NCBI GenBank assembly: GCA_944470555.2
Contig: OX104134.1
Span: forward strand, 69,868,678 to 69,932,677
Direction of reading: 5' to 3'
Length of the DNA stretch: 64,000 bases
From: Heterobilharzia americana
Taxonomy: Eukaryota > Platyhelminthes > Trematoda > Strigeidida > Schistosomatidae
Part shown: positions 32,300 to 44,886 of the stretch, piece after piece
Position numbering within the stretch: the stretch's first letter is position 1
Layout: the number at the start of each line of letters is the position of its first letter
Position numbers and translations under genes: made by a program
Notes under the pieces: model-generated
Told to the model about the DNA's origin: nothing
Databases searched by the model: none
Seen by the model: only the letters and a program-made list of their open reading frames with translations

Positions 32300-35078
32300 A
32301 CATGCTGTTCGTATATAGCTGCAACGATTTATATTGGAGTTTAATGTCTTTTCTCGAGTAAGAAATGATTACTTTTTAATGGTAAGTTGTTTGCTAGCAA
32401 TTGTAATCAATGAGACTGCAAGATAGCCAATCAAAGAGGTAGGGGAAGAAAAGCAGTAAATGATACTTTTATGTGATTGGCTCTTCAGTTGGTCAGATGT
32501 CGTTTAGCCTTCAGAATATACTATATTTGTATTAACGAAAGAAGACAAAAATTGTTTCGATCAGTTACTTCTACAGTTAATTATTACATTTTATCTGTTT
32601 TAAATCTCAATTTAGAATTTCTAAATTTGATCTAGGATACCACGGAAGAGAATATGAATTTAGCAAATTTTTTAAATCACCATTGGTAACTTTTTTGTAT
32701 TTAATTAGTTTTCAAATAGTTTACCTAAGGTGTGCGAACAAATATTATCCTATATACTTAAGAATAGCATACATTCATTCAGTCATTTTCACGATAGAAT
32801 CCATTATGGTTACATCTCCTGTATTAAGTACTACTGTTGACCTGTTGCGAAGAAATCTAGTGGTCGATATTTCTTCACAAACTAGAACTGAGCACCTCAC
32901 CACTGGTCTCTACTTTCGATGGCTCTTCAACTGACTTTGCTTTGTCGTGAGCTCTATCGGATTATTTATTTTCATTATTTCTTGACGGGTAGCTAAGGGT
33001 GAATACGATTAATTCTTAGTTTTAGGAATGAGAAACGGTTTACCACTTTAATAATCAACTCACGGGGTAATGATTGGGGCTAAAAGGAAAGCCTGACTTT
33101 CATAAGGATTTAAACCAGTGACCCCAAATACCGGCTTGGCATACTGCAAACTGATTTAAGAAAAGCAGATAAATACAAGGCTTTTTTCATTAGTCACCAA
33201 GAATTTTACCAACAGCGTCAGTTTGAACTTCTTTAGTTTCGAGAAATGCACAGGAATCAAAGGAAATGATTCCGTGTAAATGTACTTAAAGTGAGGACTA
33301 TATATATATATATCCACAATTAATGGTGGAGAGCTACATCTCATGATGTTTGAGAGATACATACCATATTATTCGCGCTTTTACTAAGACTGAAAGTCGG
33401 AAAACTCAGTATGAAAGTTGGATTTAGTAGATAATGATACTCAGGCTTCCGTGTTGCGGTTTGAAAGCTAACACGGACTTATCACTCCAATCTCTTCAAT
33501 AAAAGAAACTGAAAATCTCAATTTTTGATGAGTAACTTACCACCATTTGCTTTTTAAGGATGTCAAGATGAAGTGGCATTTTAATTCTATAAGTCAATTT
33601 GGTGTCTGAAGAAAGAGTTGAGTACTGACTCCTTTATTCTTGGAAGTGGAGAATTTATGCTACTTCTCTTAGCACTGTAGGTCTTTGTTATTTGTGTGAA
33701 CCTCAAGGACTGTTTTTGTGCATTTGCTCCGGCGAAGGAAAAGTACACGAATTTTTACCTTATCTTTTACAGAATAAACGAAGTATCTATTGCTGTATTA
33801 ATCACGATAAAGAGTGAAACATCATGAAGAGATACATATCTATAGGAATGGTGACTGGTATTGAAGCGAAAACCAACTTCAAGGCTTCAAGAACAACATC
33901 CTGGCACCAACTTGACTGAGAAATGACATACATCTGTCAGACAAGTTTTAATTTCACCTCAACCACTGCTTTCATTGAAATCAATTGTCTGTGGATATCT
34001 ATTCGTTATCACATCAGTTGTACAACCAGGACTTGTTGACCCAAAAACAATCAAGAAGTTCATGTTTTCTTTCCAGTTATGTTCACGATCCCTGAAATCA
34101 CAGAACAGTTTACTAACCAAAGTTATCACAAACAGTTTAATCAAAAAATCGTAATATCATTGATTGGGGAATAAAGCGTGGGTAAACCGTAAAATGGAGA
34201 GGGATGACTGGTCATGCTTCAATGAAGTTGGCAGATTTATCAAAGATTAACATAAAGCCTTTTGATCAATTAATATACCCTGATTGTTTATTCCACTGTA
34301 TCTAAACTATCAGAGGACAGAAGGATGCTAGAACAGATCGATTACAAAGAAAGGTTTATTCTGTCGGTTGAAAGTTTACTTTCTGAGTGATAATTTACTA
34401 AACTGTTAAAAATGTAAGTATATAGCCAACAACCTTAAAACTACCAACTTGAACGTTTAGACAGAGCACAAATATGATTGTGGGGAGCTGCTTAGCACTG
34501 TAGTTCACCTTATTTGGCTGTGAATGAGGAAACGCTTTCTCCTTTTATAGGTTCAAATACTGGTCATGAAATATGCCTTATTTTCAGTGTCATAATTAGC
34601 TAGTTATCATAAACACGCATATTTATCCTATCAAATATCTCAGCCTCACAACCTTTCTCATAATTATGTCTTTAAAAGTATACGGAGTTAGTATTCAAGA
34701 ATAAACACTCCCTAAGAAATTGAAAAAAATTCACTCCAGACCTACAATAAGAAAATATACCGCGGCATGAGGAACCATAATCTAGTTACATAGAAATAAA
34801 ATCCAGTAAAACTGTTATATAGTTGGATATCCATAGTAGAGTAATTCCGTTTACATAATGCAGTGTTGAATTTCAACATCTAATTCTGTTTTAATTATCT
34901 TTAATTGTTGAAAACAGGTGAGCTGCCTTGAATTTCATACCTAAACATTTTGCCTTTACCAACAAACCTCCACTGTTAACTTGATGGTGATACCGTACAA
35001 GTAAAAATTAATCTATGCTGTTTTCTACTAATCACTTGTAAACAGATATTTTCATAAGAATAAAGTTTTCAAGGTGGC
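32300..35078. other. Intergenic stretch upstream of the receptor gene
   Basis: AT-rich, with a short (TA)n run at 33300-33311. The region 32260-32500 should contain the receptor promoter, but I cannot point to a convincing TATA or initiator. No coding frame or recognised repeat is seen. Confidence 0.45.
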
Positions 35079-35461
35079 ACTCATCATGGACTGATATCAT
35101 TAACCTCAAAATACATTACTGTATAATGCATATTAGTGATATGCTTCGAGAAGCATGTCCCAAAGTTCTAATAAGAAGTTGTTACCTGTGAGGTCAACCA
35201 GTTGGAACTGAAGTGGATGTCAACTGAAGACCTTGGTAGATAGTAACGATATATTGCAGATTGACAGCAGTAGGAAACTGTGAACCACTGGACTTCGATC
35301 CAATTTCCGAAGGGTCAATGTGTTTATCTGGAAACCTGAAGACCTTGAGTTCAGTCCTTGGTGGAGAGAGATCGTGGATGCGTACTACTGAGTCCCACAC
35401 TAGGACAAAACAGATGCTGAGTGCTGCCAATTTTTCAACGGTCTCCCAACTGATGTCAACC
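35079..35461. mobile_element. Foldback element 2 (left arm deleted)
   Basis: Starts with the family terminus (actcatcatggactgatatc) and goes straight into the central region (cattactgta..., then ttctaataagaag), which aligns with 62490-62580. A full right arm follows: aggaaactgtgaaccactgg, a degenerate tRNA-like segment ending cttgagttcagtcc, a decayed hammerhead-like segment near 35385-35440 and the terminal tctcccaactgatgtcaac. Core hammerhead bases are lost. Confidence 0.6.
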
Positions 35462-35509
35462 TCGAAAACAAAATCCGAAACAACCTAGAAATAAAAAAGT
35501 TACCGGAAT

Positions 35510-35572
35510 TTCAGTTATGTTCTGAATCATTTGTGCTATAGATTTCATCCATTTGGTATTATTCTCATCTGC
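35510..35572 (-). CDS. Candidate internal exon, product not recognised
   Basis: Between a possible acceptor (tcaattggcag) and a donor (attccg then gtaact) the minus-strand frame reads ENNTKWMKSIAQMIQNITEI. The open frame continues upstream as HLLEFHSDQLAD, with no AG in the preceding pyrimidine-rich tract. The composition is amphipathic and helix-like, as in a coiled-coil or helical-repeat protein. It lies 3.3 kb upstream of the receptor on the same strand, but nothing shows that they are joined. Confidence 0.25.
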
Positions 35573-35961
35573 CAATTGATCCGAATGAAATTCAAGCAGG
35601 TGAAGATTTCGATATATCGGTAAACAAATGACAAGGAAATAGCAGAACAAGGTTATAAGTCCGCACATCGAGAAGTAAGTAAAGCAGAAAATAGGAAACT
35701 CAAGAGGATGTTTATAACCTATCCTCTGTTTGAGTAGCTAGACTTTTATTCAGTTATTAGTACACTGACACGGTCGATAATCTCATTGGTAATGAATACA
35801 ACTCTCCACCTTTTAATTCAGTTCGATTTCAATTAAGATGCAAAGACCCAGTTGAGGAGTCAGTGTGATTACGATAAATGGACAGTTACTTACCACAGGC
35901 TCACACAGCGACTCGGTTGAACCTTTGACGACTTAAGTGGAATTAAGACACGATAAAAACT

Positions 35962-36040
35962 AGGATCTTATAGCTCAGTTAGCAAGGCAGCTGGTCAGTA
36001 ACCCCTAGGAGGTGGCTGGTTTTACTCCTACCATACCCAG
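35962..36040 (+). repeat. tRNA-like sequence (SINE head or tRNA pseudogene)
   Basis: tagctcagttagcaaggc is a good pol III A box and tRNA D-arm. ggctggttttactcctacc is a degenerate B box at the expected spacing. The 5' ggatctt has no complementary acceptor strand after the T arm, so it is not a functional tRNA. Confidence 0.45.
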
Positions 36041-36152
36041 GTTTTCATTTCACTTTCCATCATCATAAATTAAGAATACCTCAAATAGTCATGGCTTGCA
36101 CGATAAGTTAAATTTACAATTTATGTTGCCTATCATCTGGTTTTAACCTCGC

Positions 36153-36875
36153 CTAGTTAACTAGTTACTAGTCGGTCCTTAACCGGGATAAAGAGGGAAG
36201 GTTGGATACATAGGACTAGCAACCCTACCCCGTAAAACCAATCCAACCGCCAAAAAAAACTTCAAAGCATACACGAAATATAAAAATAAAAATCAACTTA
36301 TTCCTCGCCGGAATCGGAGAAGCAAAATGACACCGGTTGGTGAAAGCCTTCGGGAAGCCAGTTGGCCGATCTATCTTCTCTACTCTCGATCAAAACGAAA
36401 GTAAGGATGGGACATGGAATGTCTGCATCATGTATGCACCTACCAAGGCTGCGCAGATTGCCAAAGAGATGAGGAGATATAGCATGCAGGTGCTAGGAAT
36501 CTGTGAAAGCAGATGGAATGTAAGTGGACTCTCCAAACTGTCAACTGGAGAGTCAATAATCTGCTCCAATATTGTCACCCAAACGACAACTACGAGCACA
36601 CTGAGTTTTGGAGTGGCTATCATGATGTCCCCAACAGCGTCGAAAGCTCTCACGCAGTGGGAACCAATCTTCCCCACGACCAGGATCATGTCAGCAAGAT
36701 CCAACTCAAAAGGAAGGAAAGTCACAATCATACAATGCCAATGCTACGCACCTACAAATAATGTAGATCAAGAGAAGAAGGACAGCAGAGAACAGAGTGA
36801 AATGGCGACGTGCTACTGAAGCCGTGTGTTCGACTAGAAACCCAAGGGAAAAAAATAATAATCAATAATCATAAT
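36153..36875 (+). mobile_element. Internally deleted LINE-A (about 0.72 kb)
   Basis: The 5' ~620 bp match LINE-A from its first bases through the endonuclease N-terminus (frame 36337-36819, with KDGTWNVCIMYAPTKAAQ). At about 36779 the sequence jumps to the 3' terminus (acagcagagaacagagtg ... gactagaaacccaaggga) and an AATAAT-rich tail. It thus keeps both ends and has lost about 2.5 kb. A three-G run at 36409-36411 (four in other copies) compensates the three-A leader run and keeps the leader in frame with the endonuclease. It has diverged from the array copies at many bases. Confidence 0.85.
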
Positions 36876-37078
36876 CTGGTTTGGAGCTATCTAATAAGTT
36901 GATGAAATGAATCAGTAGCTGTGCATACAGCCTCTAATTGTAAAAGTCAGCGTTATTGACTTTTGAGAATGACTACTCAAAAAAGGAATTAAACTGAGTG
37001 TTTTTTGATAACTGGTAGTTTTTGAAGTAGTTTCACTGTGAATTTACGTTAGCTGAAGAATCACTGAAAATCTAGTGA

Positions 37079-37092
37079 GAGAGAGAGAGAGC
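37079..37092 (+). repeat. (GA)n microsatellite
   Basis: gagagagagagaga, a short dinucleotide tract in otherwise featureless sequence between LINE-A and the Gypsy element. Confidence 0.8.
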
Positions 37093-37977
37093 TCACTGCC
37101 GTTAGCTTTTGGAGTTGGTAGGGTGGCATTCATCCAATGAGTGATATTTCCATGGTTGGTGATTCTTCCTTCGACCAATTCAGGACTTAGCAGTTACCAC
37201 ATTTTTTTATGGGCACCCAACTTGGATAACCTAATAAATGACGACTGATTATTAGAACTTTGACAAATCCTTCTTGATGCAAATCCTCAGCGAGTACTGA
37301 ATCGTGATTCATTTGAGGAGATAGGGCATTTTTCGTATATTACCTATATCATCCTTCTGACATCTTAAAATTTTCAAATTTTTCTGCTTTCACTAGACTC
37401 TCATAGACATTCATCCGTACTATATATGGTGATTAGGATGCACTGACTGTCCATATTGCATCCAGAATATGCTGGTCAGTGCGGTAGGCATAGATAAGCA
37501 AAGGTCAGGATGAAATATCAAGTAGTCAGTCACATGAGCTAGTGAAATGTCATGGCTTTGTTTCAACCATACAACTGCAGTTTTGAAACCATCACGTGGC
37601 ATTATTTCCCTCAAATTCATTCACACATTCTCTTTATGTCCAAATTGCGCTACAAACTACTTGGATTGATAAATAAGGTGTATAACTAATGAATTAGGTA
37701 TTGTTATAAGTAATAAATGCCTTGGTTGATTAAGAACTAATAAAAGACTATATTAAGGTGAGCAGGATATCATTTATATTCGTTTGAGATAAAATAGTAG
37801 GGAATCCGATACAGTTCATGGGAAAAGCACAAGAATGTATGTCTTCCACCCAGCTTCGGTCTTCTTCTCTATTCGTCCCGGGTTGCAGTCCGTGGCTTTT
37901 GCGTCCTAAGTTAGCTCTCAGTTAAGCGTGCGTATTATATTCATTGGGAATATTCAACACCACGACTGAGGTACTAA

Positions 37978-38850
37978 AAATGGATGCACAGTGATTAGAA
38001 AAACTTATGGAGCAGCAACTGAAGATGATGGAACTGCTTGCTAGACTGTGAGTCACTCCATCTGTTTCCACTCCAATTTTCTGAATGATAAAATTAGTTC
38101 CAGTATTTCTGAGTTTGTATACAGTCCAGATGCCCACATCACCTTTGAAATGTGGTTTTGACGATGCAAAGACCTCTTCAGAGTTGACTTTACAAATTAA
38201 GGCGACGCATGGAAAGTTAGACTTCTCCTAAAGTTTGGTCCAGATGAAATGTAATCTCATCTTTACACAGAACCCAGATGACAGAATGTTAAATGAAACA
38301 GTAGAAACAGCAAGACATAAGTTTGGAGAACATCGCTCACTCTTCAAGGCCCTCGCTACCATTGCATGAAGCTGGTACTCAGTGAAGCTGATGACATCCA
38401 TACACAACTTGGGATTGTAAATACAGCATGTGAACGATTCAGGTTGAAGTTGCTAACAGGTGAACAATTCAAAGTACTCATATTTATTTGCGCTCTTCAG
38501 TCCCTGAAATTCGAGGATAGACACACCCGTCTGCTGAATCGTCTGGAACAAGACCCAAAGCTGACGCTGATATTGGTGTGGAATATCAGCAATCAACTAA
38601 TTTACGTCAAGATAACACTCTCATACAGACTGGCGGCCAGAACTCGACAGAAGCGAATGCTATCAAACATCCAGTATCCGCACCCAAATCTACATCAGGC
38701 AATAAAACACATCGCCCTACAAACAGAACCCATCAAAAACCACCATTTACATGTTGGTATTGTGGAGCTTGGCATTATATAAAATCGTGCCCCTTCAAAC
38801 AACATAAGTGTCGTTGTTGTCATTCGGTGGGATGTATGGATGAGGTTTGA
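37978..38850 (+). pseudogene. Gypsy gag with zinc knuckle, broken
   Basis: A start-like ATG at 37978 is followed three codons later by a stop, then by LEKLMEQQLKMMELLARL in the same frame, a typical gag start. Capsid-like sequence continues in shifting frames (one frame 38366-38782). Near 38752-38790 there is a zinc knuckle C-x2-C-x3-H-x4-C (CWYCGAWHYIKSC). A second knuckle after it (CRCCHS...) has lost its His spacing. At least three breaks. The family role is the structural particle protein. Confidence 0.7.
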
Positions 38851-38853
38851 CGC

Positions 38854-40016
38854 CAGACAGGTTCAGCTGACGGGAAAAGAAGTGTATCTCGACGTCAGTC
38901 TACAACAAGCTCCATCAGCATCACGAAAACTTTTCATATCACTAGCGCAATACAGCGGAAGTATATAACGCTTAACACAAATGGTCAACCTGCATATCTC
39001 CAAGTGGATTCAGGGTCTGATATCAAAGTGATTTCCCGAAAATTATGGTCCGGTATTGGTTGGCCAAAAATGTTGGCAACGAGACAAGCAGCTATCACCG
39101 CATGTGACGGTAAACTTCAGCTGGTGGGCCAATTACGCTGCTATATTCCATTTAGAAATACTAATTTTGATGGAGTTTGTTACATTACGGATGCTAATTC
39201 CAACCTGTTGGGTCTCGACTGGTTCGAGAGTTTGGAACTCTCCGACCTTCCAACAACAACAAAGTGGGATGTACCATCAGACATCTTGACGAACCCTAGC
39301 GATATTATTACTGAATATTCAGATGTATTCCAACCTGGCCTCGGTCACTATACCACCACCAAAGCCGCCCTACGTCTGAAATCAAATGCCTCACCTGCTA
39401 TTCCTCCTGGAAGGCCCGTCCCATATGCATTGCTTCCACTTGTCAAGGCAGAACTGGAAAGACTTCAGCAACAGGATGTCATTACTCCAGTATCCTATTC
39501 TTCTTGCACTGCTCCAATCTTCGTCATAAAGAAAGCTAATGGCTCCATCCGACTATGTGCTGACGTTTCGATGGGTTTAAATGCTGCTTTGAAGGAACAC
39601 CATTACTTCTTATCTGTTCTAGATGATTTATTTACCACTCTAAATGGAGGGAAATATTTTGCAAAAACCGATCTGGTGGACGCATACTTACAAGTCGAAG
39701 TCTTTCCAGAATGTCGTGAACTACTAACCATCAATACCCATCGAGGTCTTTTGCAGTACAATCGTCTGTTATTCGGCATCAAAACTGAACCCGCTATTTT
39801 TCAACAGATCATGGATACTATGCTAGTGGGCATACCTCGATGGCGTCATAAAAGTTGTCACCTGTTTAGCGGAATTAACGAATCGAATATGGTTGGTTCT
39901 GCAGAGAATCCAAGACAATGTACTTCGACTCAGAAAGGAGAAATATCAATTCTTTCTAAAGCCAGTAAAATAGTTACGTTTCATCTTCAATGCTTCTGGC
40001 AGACTTTCCGTTCCTG
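38854..40016 (+). pseudogene. Gypsy protease and reverse transcriptase, frameshifted at the catalytic block
   Basis: The open frame begins just after a TGA at 38850. It contains the aspartic protease motif VDSGSDIKVIS and the closing NLLGLDWF, then reverse transcriptase blocks (PVSYSSCTAPIFVIKK, YFAKTDLVDAYLQVEV, LLFGIKTEPAIFQQIMD). The frame slips close to 39833, so the catalytic block lies out of register, and it reads Y-L-D-G with the second catalytic Asp replaced by Gly. The enzyme would be inactive even without the slip. Confidence 0.8.
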
Positions 40017-40249
40017 AAAACACTCGCGCCACACAGCAGATGCCCACTTCAACAGATGTCGTGACTCTCTGATCATTCCTTGGTTTCACCAGTTACTATT
40101 CAGTCTTTCTGCCCTCTCTACGTGATATACGGGAACCGCTGAATCATCTCCTACTCACGGATGCCGGATGGTCCTGGTCAAGAGAATGTGACACTGCTAT
40201 AGAACGACTCAAGTCTATTGTCAGCTCTGATCTCCTGTTAACACATTGA

Positions 40250-40760
40250 TACCCACAACTATCAATCTTCATTACCACAGATGCTTCGACTGCGGGTGCT
40301 GTTTTATTGAACGAATGTCCAGATTGTTCGCAAAAGCTGTCACGCATGCATCCCGATCATTCACATCAGCAGAGAAACTCTACTCACAGATAAAGAATGA
40401 AGGACTTGAGTAAGTTCTCGCGGTCAAACGCTTTCACAGGATGTCGTTTGGACGGAAATTCACCTTGTTAACCAATCATAAGCCCCTCCTCTCAGTCTTT
40501 GAGTCAAAACGCTGTATTCCATCCAGCTCATTCTGCCAAAACACTACAACGGTGGGCGGTAACATCGCTGGGCTATGATTTTGACATTAAATATTGCCGA
40601 AGAGAAGAATTTAGACAAGCAGACGCACTTTCGAGGCTTATAGATGAGTATCTTACACCTAATGACCACACAATGTTGTCGATACAAAAATTATGCAGTT
40701 CACCTATTGGATTGTGCAGTCCGCATGCTCCCTGTCACGTCGGCTCAAGTCGGAAATGAA
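40250..40760 (+). pseudogene. Gypsy RNase H and connection region
   Basis: In one frame ITTDASTAGAVLLNE (40267 on) is the RNase H active-site block. After several stops the frame 40499-40759 carries LQRWAVTSLGYDFDIKY and EEFRQADALSRL, the usual end of the RNase H domain. Multiple stops separate the parts. Confidence 0.7.
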
Positions 40761-40879
40761 TCTTGCAAGAACCATACTATACAGAAAGTCATTCATTATG
40801 TCCAGACGAAATGATAACAAAAATCGTTTACTGGTGACCTGAAACGACTGTCTTGCAGAAGAGAATCCCTTTGTATAGT

Positions 40880-41872
40880 CAGCAACTGACTCATGTTTAA
40901 ACAGCGTGCAGTGGTTCCCCAGTCTCTTCGTGCAAAAGTCCTAAAACAGTTTCACACCGGTCATCCAGGAATAAAACCATCGCCAGAAGCTATGTTCATT
41001 GGCCAATATGGATTCTGACAGCTGAATTCGTCACTAGCTGCACATTACGTCAGAAGGCAGTTAAGAATCCTCAATGTCTTCCACCAAGGAGTTGACCATT
41101 GTTAGATCGACCCTGAACTAGGATCTATATCGATCTCGCAGGTCCATTACGTGGAACCTGTCATCTGATTGATCTTGATGCTTATTCCAAGGGGCCGGAG
41201 ATCATCGCAGTATCGCCGGTGTCATCACACCGAACAATTGCTTCTCTTACAAATATTTTCACCTTCTATGGGTTTCCCGAGACCATTGTTTCAGATAATG
41301 GGTCACAATTCACCTCCCGTGAGTTTTCTGAGTTTTGCAACGTGAATGTAGTCCATCACATTCGTACATCACCGTACCATTCGCAATCCAATGGCGAAGA
41401 AGAAAGATTTGTTGATACCTTTGAGCGAGTTCTATTCAAAGCAGAAAAAGAGGGAGGGGATACAAGAGTCATGCAACAATTTCTATTCATCTGTCACTCA
41501 ACACTAAATGAAGACCTTTCTGATCGTAAATCTTAAGCAGAAGTTTTAATTGGAAGGAAGCTACGTACGCCACACCAAGCAATGTTGCCATCACGTCGTG
41601 TACGAACAACGCAAACACTCGGACCACACTTCAAAAAGGGAGACTCCATCTACGTACGAGATTACAAATTAGGACATGGGATGTGGACGGAAGGTGTTGT
41701 CATGGGAAGACGTGGGAGTTTGGTGTACGATATAAAGGTGGGTCAGGAGAAATGGACGAGACACAAGAATCAGATGCGTCACAGAAAAACCAACCAACCA
41801 GAGAATCCAACCATACCAATCGATATTCTACGAGATACGTTTAAATTACCAAGGACACCGAAGGAACCCTAA
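40880..41872 (+). pseudogene. Gypsy integrase
   Basis: The catalytic core is spread over frames: YIDLAGPLRGTCHLIDLDAYS near 41125, then in 41219-41536 FYGFPETIVSDNGSQFTS and SPYHSQSNGEEERFVDTFE, giving the D, D, E triad in the expected order. After a stop the C-terminal part continues at 41582-41872 with FKKGDSIYVRDYK and MGRRGSLVYDIKVG, the SH3-like end. The N-terminal His/Cys zinc region is only partly recognisable. Stops at about 41090 and 41535 break the gene. Confidence 0.75.
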
Positions 41873-42000
41873 ACCGTGATCAGCAAGGAGGCCCCTACAC
41901 AGAAGACGTACGGATCGGAAGCGGTCTCAAACAATTCATTTCCAACTGGATCCCAAGAAGCGAAGACATTAATGTGATTTCATCAAAAGGGGAGGTGTTT

Positions 42001-43670
42001 GAAGGTTCAAGTTTGCATAAAACATTGTTATTGATTTGAACATTTTTAACCTGACATTTCCACACCATTTTTCCAACATGACTAGCAGTTCATTTTCGAG
42101 TGACTTTAAAGGCCACTCTAGAAACTGATGAACTGATTGTTTTTATCACATATTCACATCTAGTCATATCTTCACATTGAACTCACTGACTAACAACTGA
42201 TAACTATGATGATGTGACTTGTCTCTATTTACCGTTGAAATATGCGATAAGTTGTATAGATTTTATCCTCTGGGGAAGTACCTTCACCATTCCACGATTC
42301 ACCCAATGCTCAACTTATTCAATTATATCCGATCAGTTTTGATCGTCGAGTTTGGAATGACTAAGGAATTTGTTTGGGATAAAATGAGAAACCCACTATT
42401 GAGTTAGAACAAAGTAATCAGGTACTCTGGAAAATATAGATGTCACAGACAGAACTCAGTTGATGGTGTTCCCATTGAGACTCGATCAAAAAAATTAAAT
42501 GGGGGCTCACTGAAAACCAGATTAGCTGTCATAAACTTCATTTCTATTCACCGCAAATCACATCATCCTATTTTAAACAGTAATAAAACCAAGAATTTAC
42601 GGTGCAAATCAGCTACCACTCATATTTTATATCATTGAATTTAAGTAAGAGTATTAAGGTAGGTGGATATTACGTAAGAGCGACAAAGAGCAATATGAAT
42701 TTTATCCACGTGACAGTCTGTTATTCTAAAACTGTATTTTCATCACTTTTTTTTCTTCCTTCTTCATTGTCTTGAAGTGTGTTGATCAGCGCATACAGCT
42801 GTATGAAATTCACATCAGTTTATCACGTGTTCACATCGATTCCAGCAATTTAAAGAGTAACTGTGATTATTTATGACATGTTGCCTGAATCGGCACAGGA
42901 AGCGAACAGCAGTAAATCTTTCCATATAGGTGCTGAAACCAAGTGTTGAAGAATCTGACTTTCTGTGCAGATAAGCAGAATAAAAGTATCGGAAAAAAGA
43001 AGTGGTTCCAGTTCAAGCTGTAGAAGTTAATGTAGGCTTACTAATGAATGGATTCATCAAGAAAATTGAATACAGAGTCTTGATGAAATGATACAAAACC
43101 GGTCAAGATGGCGCAAATTAAACACTATTTGTTATCTTTGATATTTAGAACGTCTATACCAACCAATTATTGGTTTTCTAGTCTCTTAGGCTTTTTTATT
43201 TTTGATACTTTTTATCAACTTCCTATTCTTTAGATGCTAATATGAAGTGTGACAACTTGAACTAATGCGTTTTTGTGTCAGCTTTTACGTTGATTTCGTT
43301 TGGTGGACTGCAGATGCTGTAGTGGTTTTATTACTTTTTAAGCTTGAGCTTATATGTGAAAACTTAAAGTTGCTCCGAAACAAACATCCCTTGATTAAGA
43401 AATCTACAGTAACATAAATAGATACGGTCGTTAAATATTAGTTCAAGAATTTGTATTCTCATGTAAGTATTTTTGTAGTAGATAAAAATTGCGTCAATGT
43501 TATGTTGTACTATACTGAGTTTTTGAGCTGACTACGGTGAATATAGAATGCTTTTGTCAGCGACTAACAGTATAATGCAGTAGGTATGTCTCATCACTTG
43601 TTGTAATTCTCAGATGGAAATACTTCAATCTTAGAGTATCATTATTTGCAGTTGAACGTGACTATTATCC
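42001..43670. other. Probable 3' LTR remnant, then AT-rich sequence
   Basis: The first few hundred bases after the polypurine tract are probably LTR, but the right edge cannot be placed. From about 42430 I recognise no repeat, RNA or coding frame. Confidence 0.4.
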
Positions 43671-43672
43671 AA

Positions 43673-43960
43673 GGTAGCTTTCATCATGTATTGATGTCAG
43701 CTAGAGAACCAGTAAACTTTGGAACAATAAACTATTGTTTTGTTCTAATTTGAGGTGCCTCGGTTGTGTGTATCCATGACCTCACCAGTGACCAATAGAT
43801 CATAACGTTGCGTCTGAATAGCGACGCACTCACAACGAGACCTGATGGTACTCAGTCCACTGTCCCAGGAGTGTGCACTACTGAAGATTTCCAAACTAGG
43901 ACTAGGTTCCAGAGAAACCGGGTTTACACTGGTTCTCAAATGATGTCAATCTGTGATAAG
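43673..43960. mobile_element. Foldback element 3 (short, decayed)
   Basis: Starts tttcatcatgtattgatgtcagctag and ends ggttctcaaatgatgtcaat, the family's termini in inverted orientation. Near the centre cgttgcgtctg and gacgcactcacaacg form part of the fold. On the plus strand gtgcactactgaaga retains a hammerhead CUGAAGA core; the gaaa block is disrupted. Confidence 0.5.
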
Positions 43961-44886
43961 AAAGACCTTGAAACTAATAGATTCTCAAAAAACCACATAT
44001 GAATGCTGATTATTTGTCTTACTATTAGGACTTAATAGTTAGATCATGGAGTGTATATTAAAATGGCTTCTTCAGTAGTTATATACCTTTCACCCTACCT
44101 ATTTAGGATAAAAGGTGACCTTGGAGTGATTTAAGTGTTGGTATCTAGTATTGCTGCTGCTAGTCCTTTTATATAGGCCTAAATTAACACTGAAATAAGC
44201 CGACTTCGTTTTTCTTTGCACAAACTTCTATGTCGTATGGTAACTGTTACTCATTAAGACGGTCAAGTGACTCTACATAAAGCGAATTCTTGAATTCCTT
44301 TGTCAAACTAATTAAGATTCGGTCAGTTTGAAAATGTTTTATAAACTGCACAGTCCAGATTGACATTCCTCACAGTTGAGTCGTTTCTTCAACTGCCCAA
44401 CTGTGGTGTCAACACGGTTTCTGCTGGGAACCACTCAGCTGAGATCACAAGGTGTGACCCCTGACACAAAAGTGTCATAATCTAACGAAAGATACTACTG
44501 CTGAACAACTTGAATAGTTGGGAACCACTTCGGCTTATCTGTAGTATTTCTCCAGCCAAATCAGAGTGATCTAAACACTACTACAAATCAGCCTGAGTGG
44601 TTTCCAGCTACTCAGGTTGTTTATTTTGCTGACCATAACCTAGTCTGAGGTTCTTAAATCTTACTCAAGCGTGTGAAAAATTCTTGTTACATGTTACTTC
44701 TTAATTTTCTTGAGAACTATATGATAGCTAAACGTAATCTCTGCTTCAGTGGCTTGGAACTATTTCCAATTTGAAATTATTTCTGCTGCACTACCCATTC
44801 TATGAACAAACGAATATTCCATTTTCACGAAACAGACAGATAAAAGAAGATTTGAAACAGTTAGTCCCTTTGATGAATTTCGATAA

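Larger units (their letters stand above)
37978..42000 (+). mobile_element. Degenerate Ty3/Gypsy LTR retrotransposon
   Basis: Gag, protease, reverse transcriptase, RNase H and integrase remains occur in this order on the plus strand over ~3.9 kb, the order of Ty3/Gypsy (Metaviridae) elements. A polypurine tract (aaaaggggagg) at 41985-41995 is followed by tgtttgaagg, a likely 3' LTR start. I could not find a matching direct repeat upstream of gag, so the 5' LTR is missing, truncated or too diverged to see. Stops and frameshifts occur in every domain; the element is dead. Confidence 0.8.

Noticed and set aside
35962..36040. A functional tRNA gene
   Set aside because: A and B boxes are recognisable, but the acceptor stem does not pair and the T arm is degenerate.
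37600..37977. A 5' LTR for the Gypsy element
   Set aside because: No direct repeat of the presumed 3' LTR start (tgtttgaagg) or of its interior could be found in this region.
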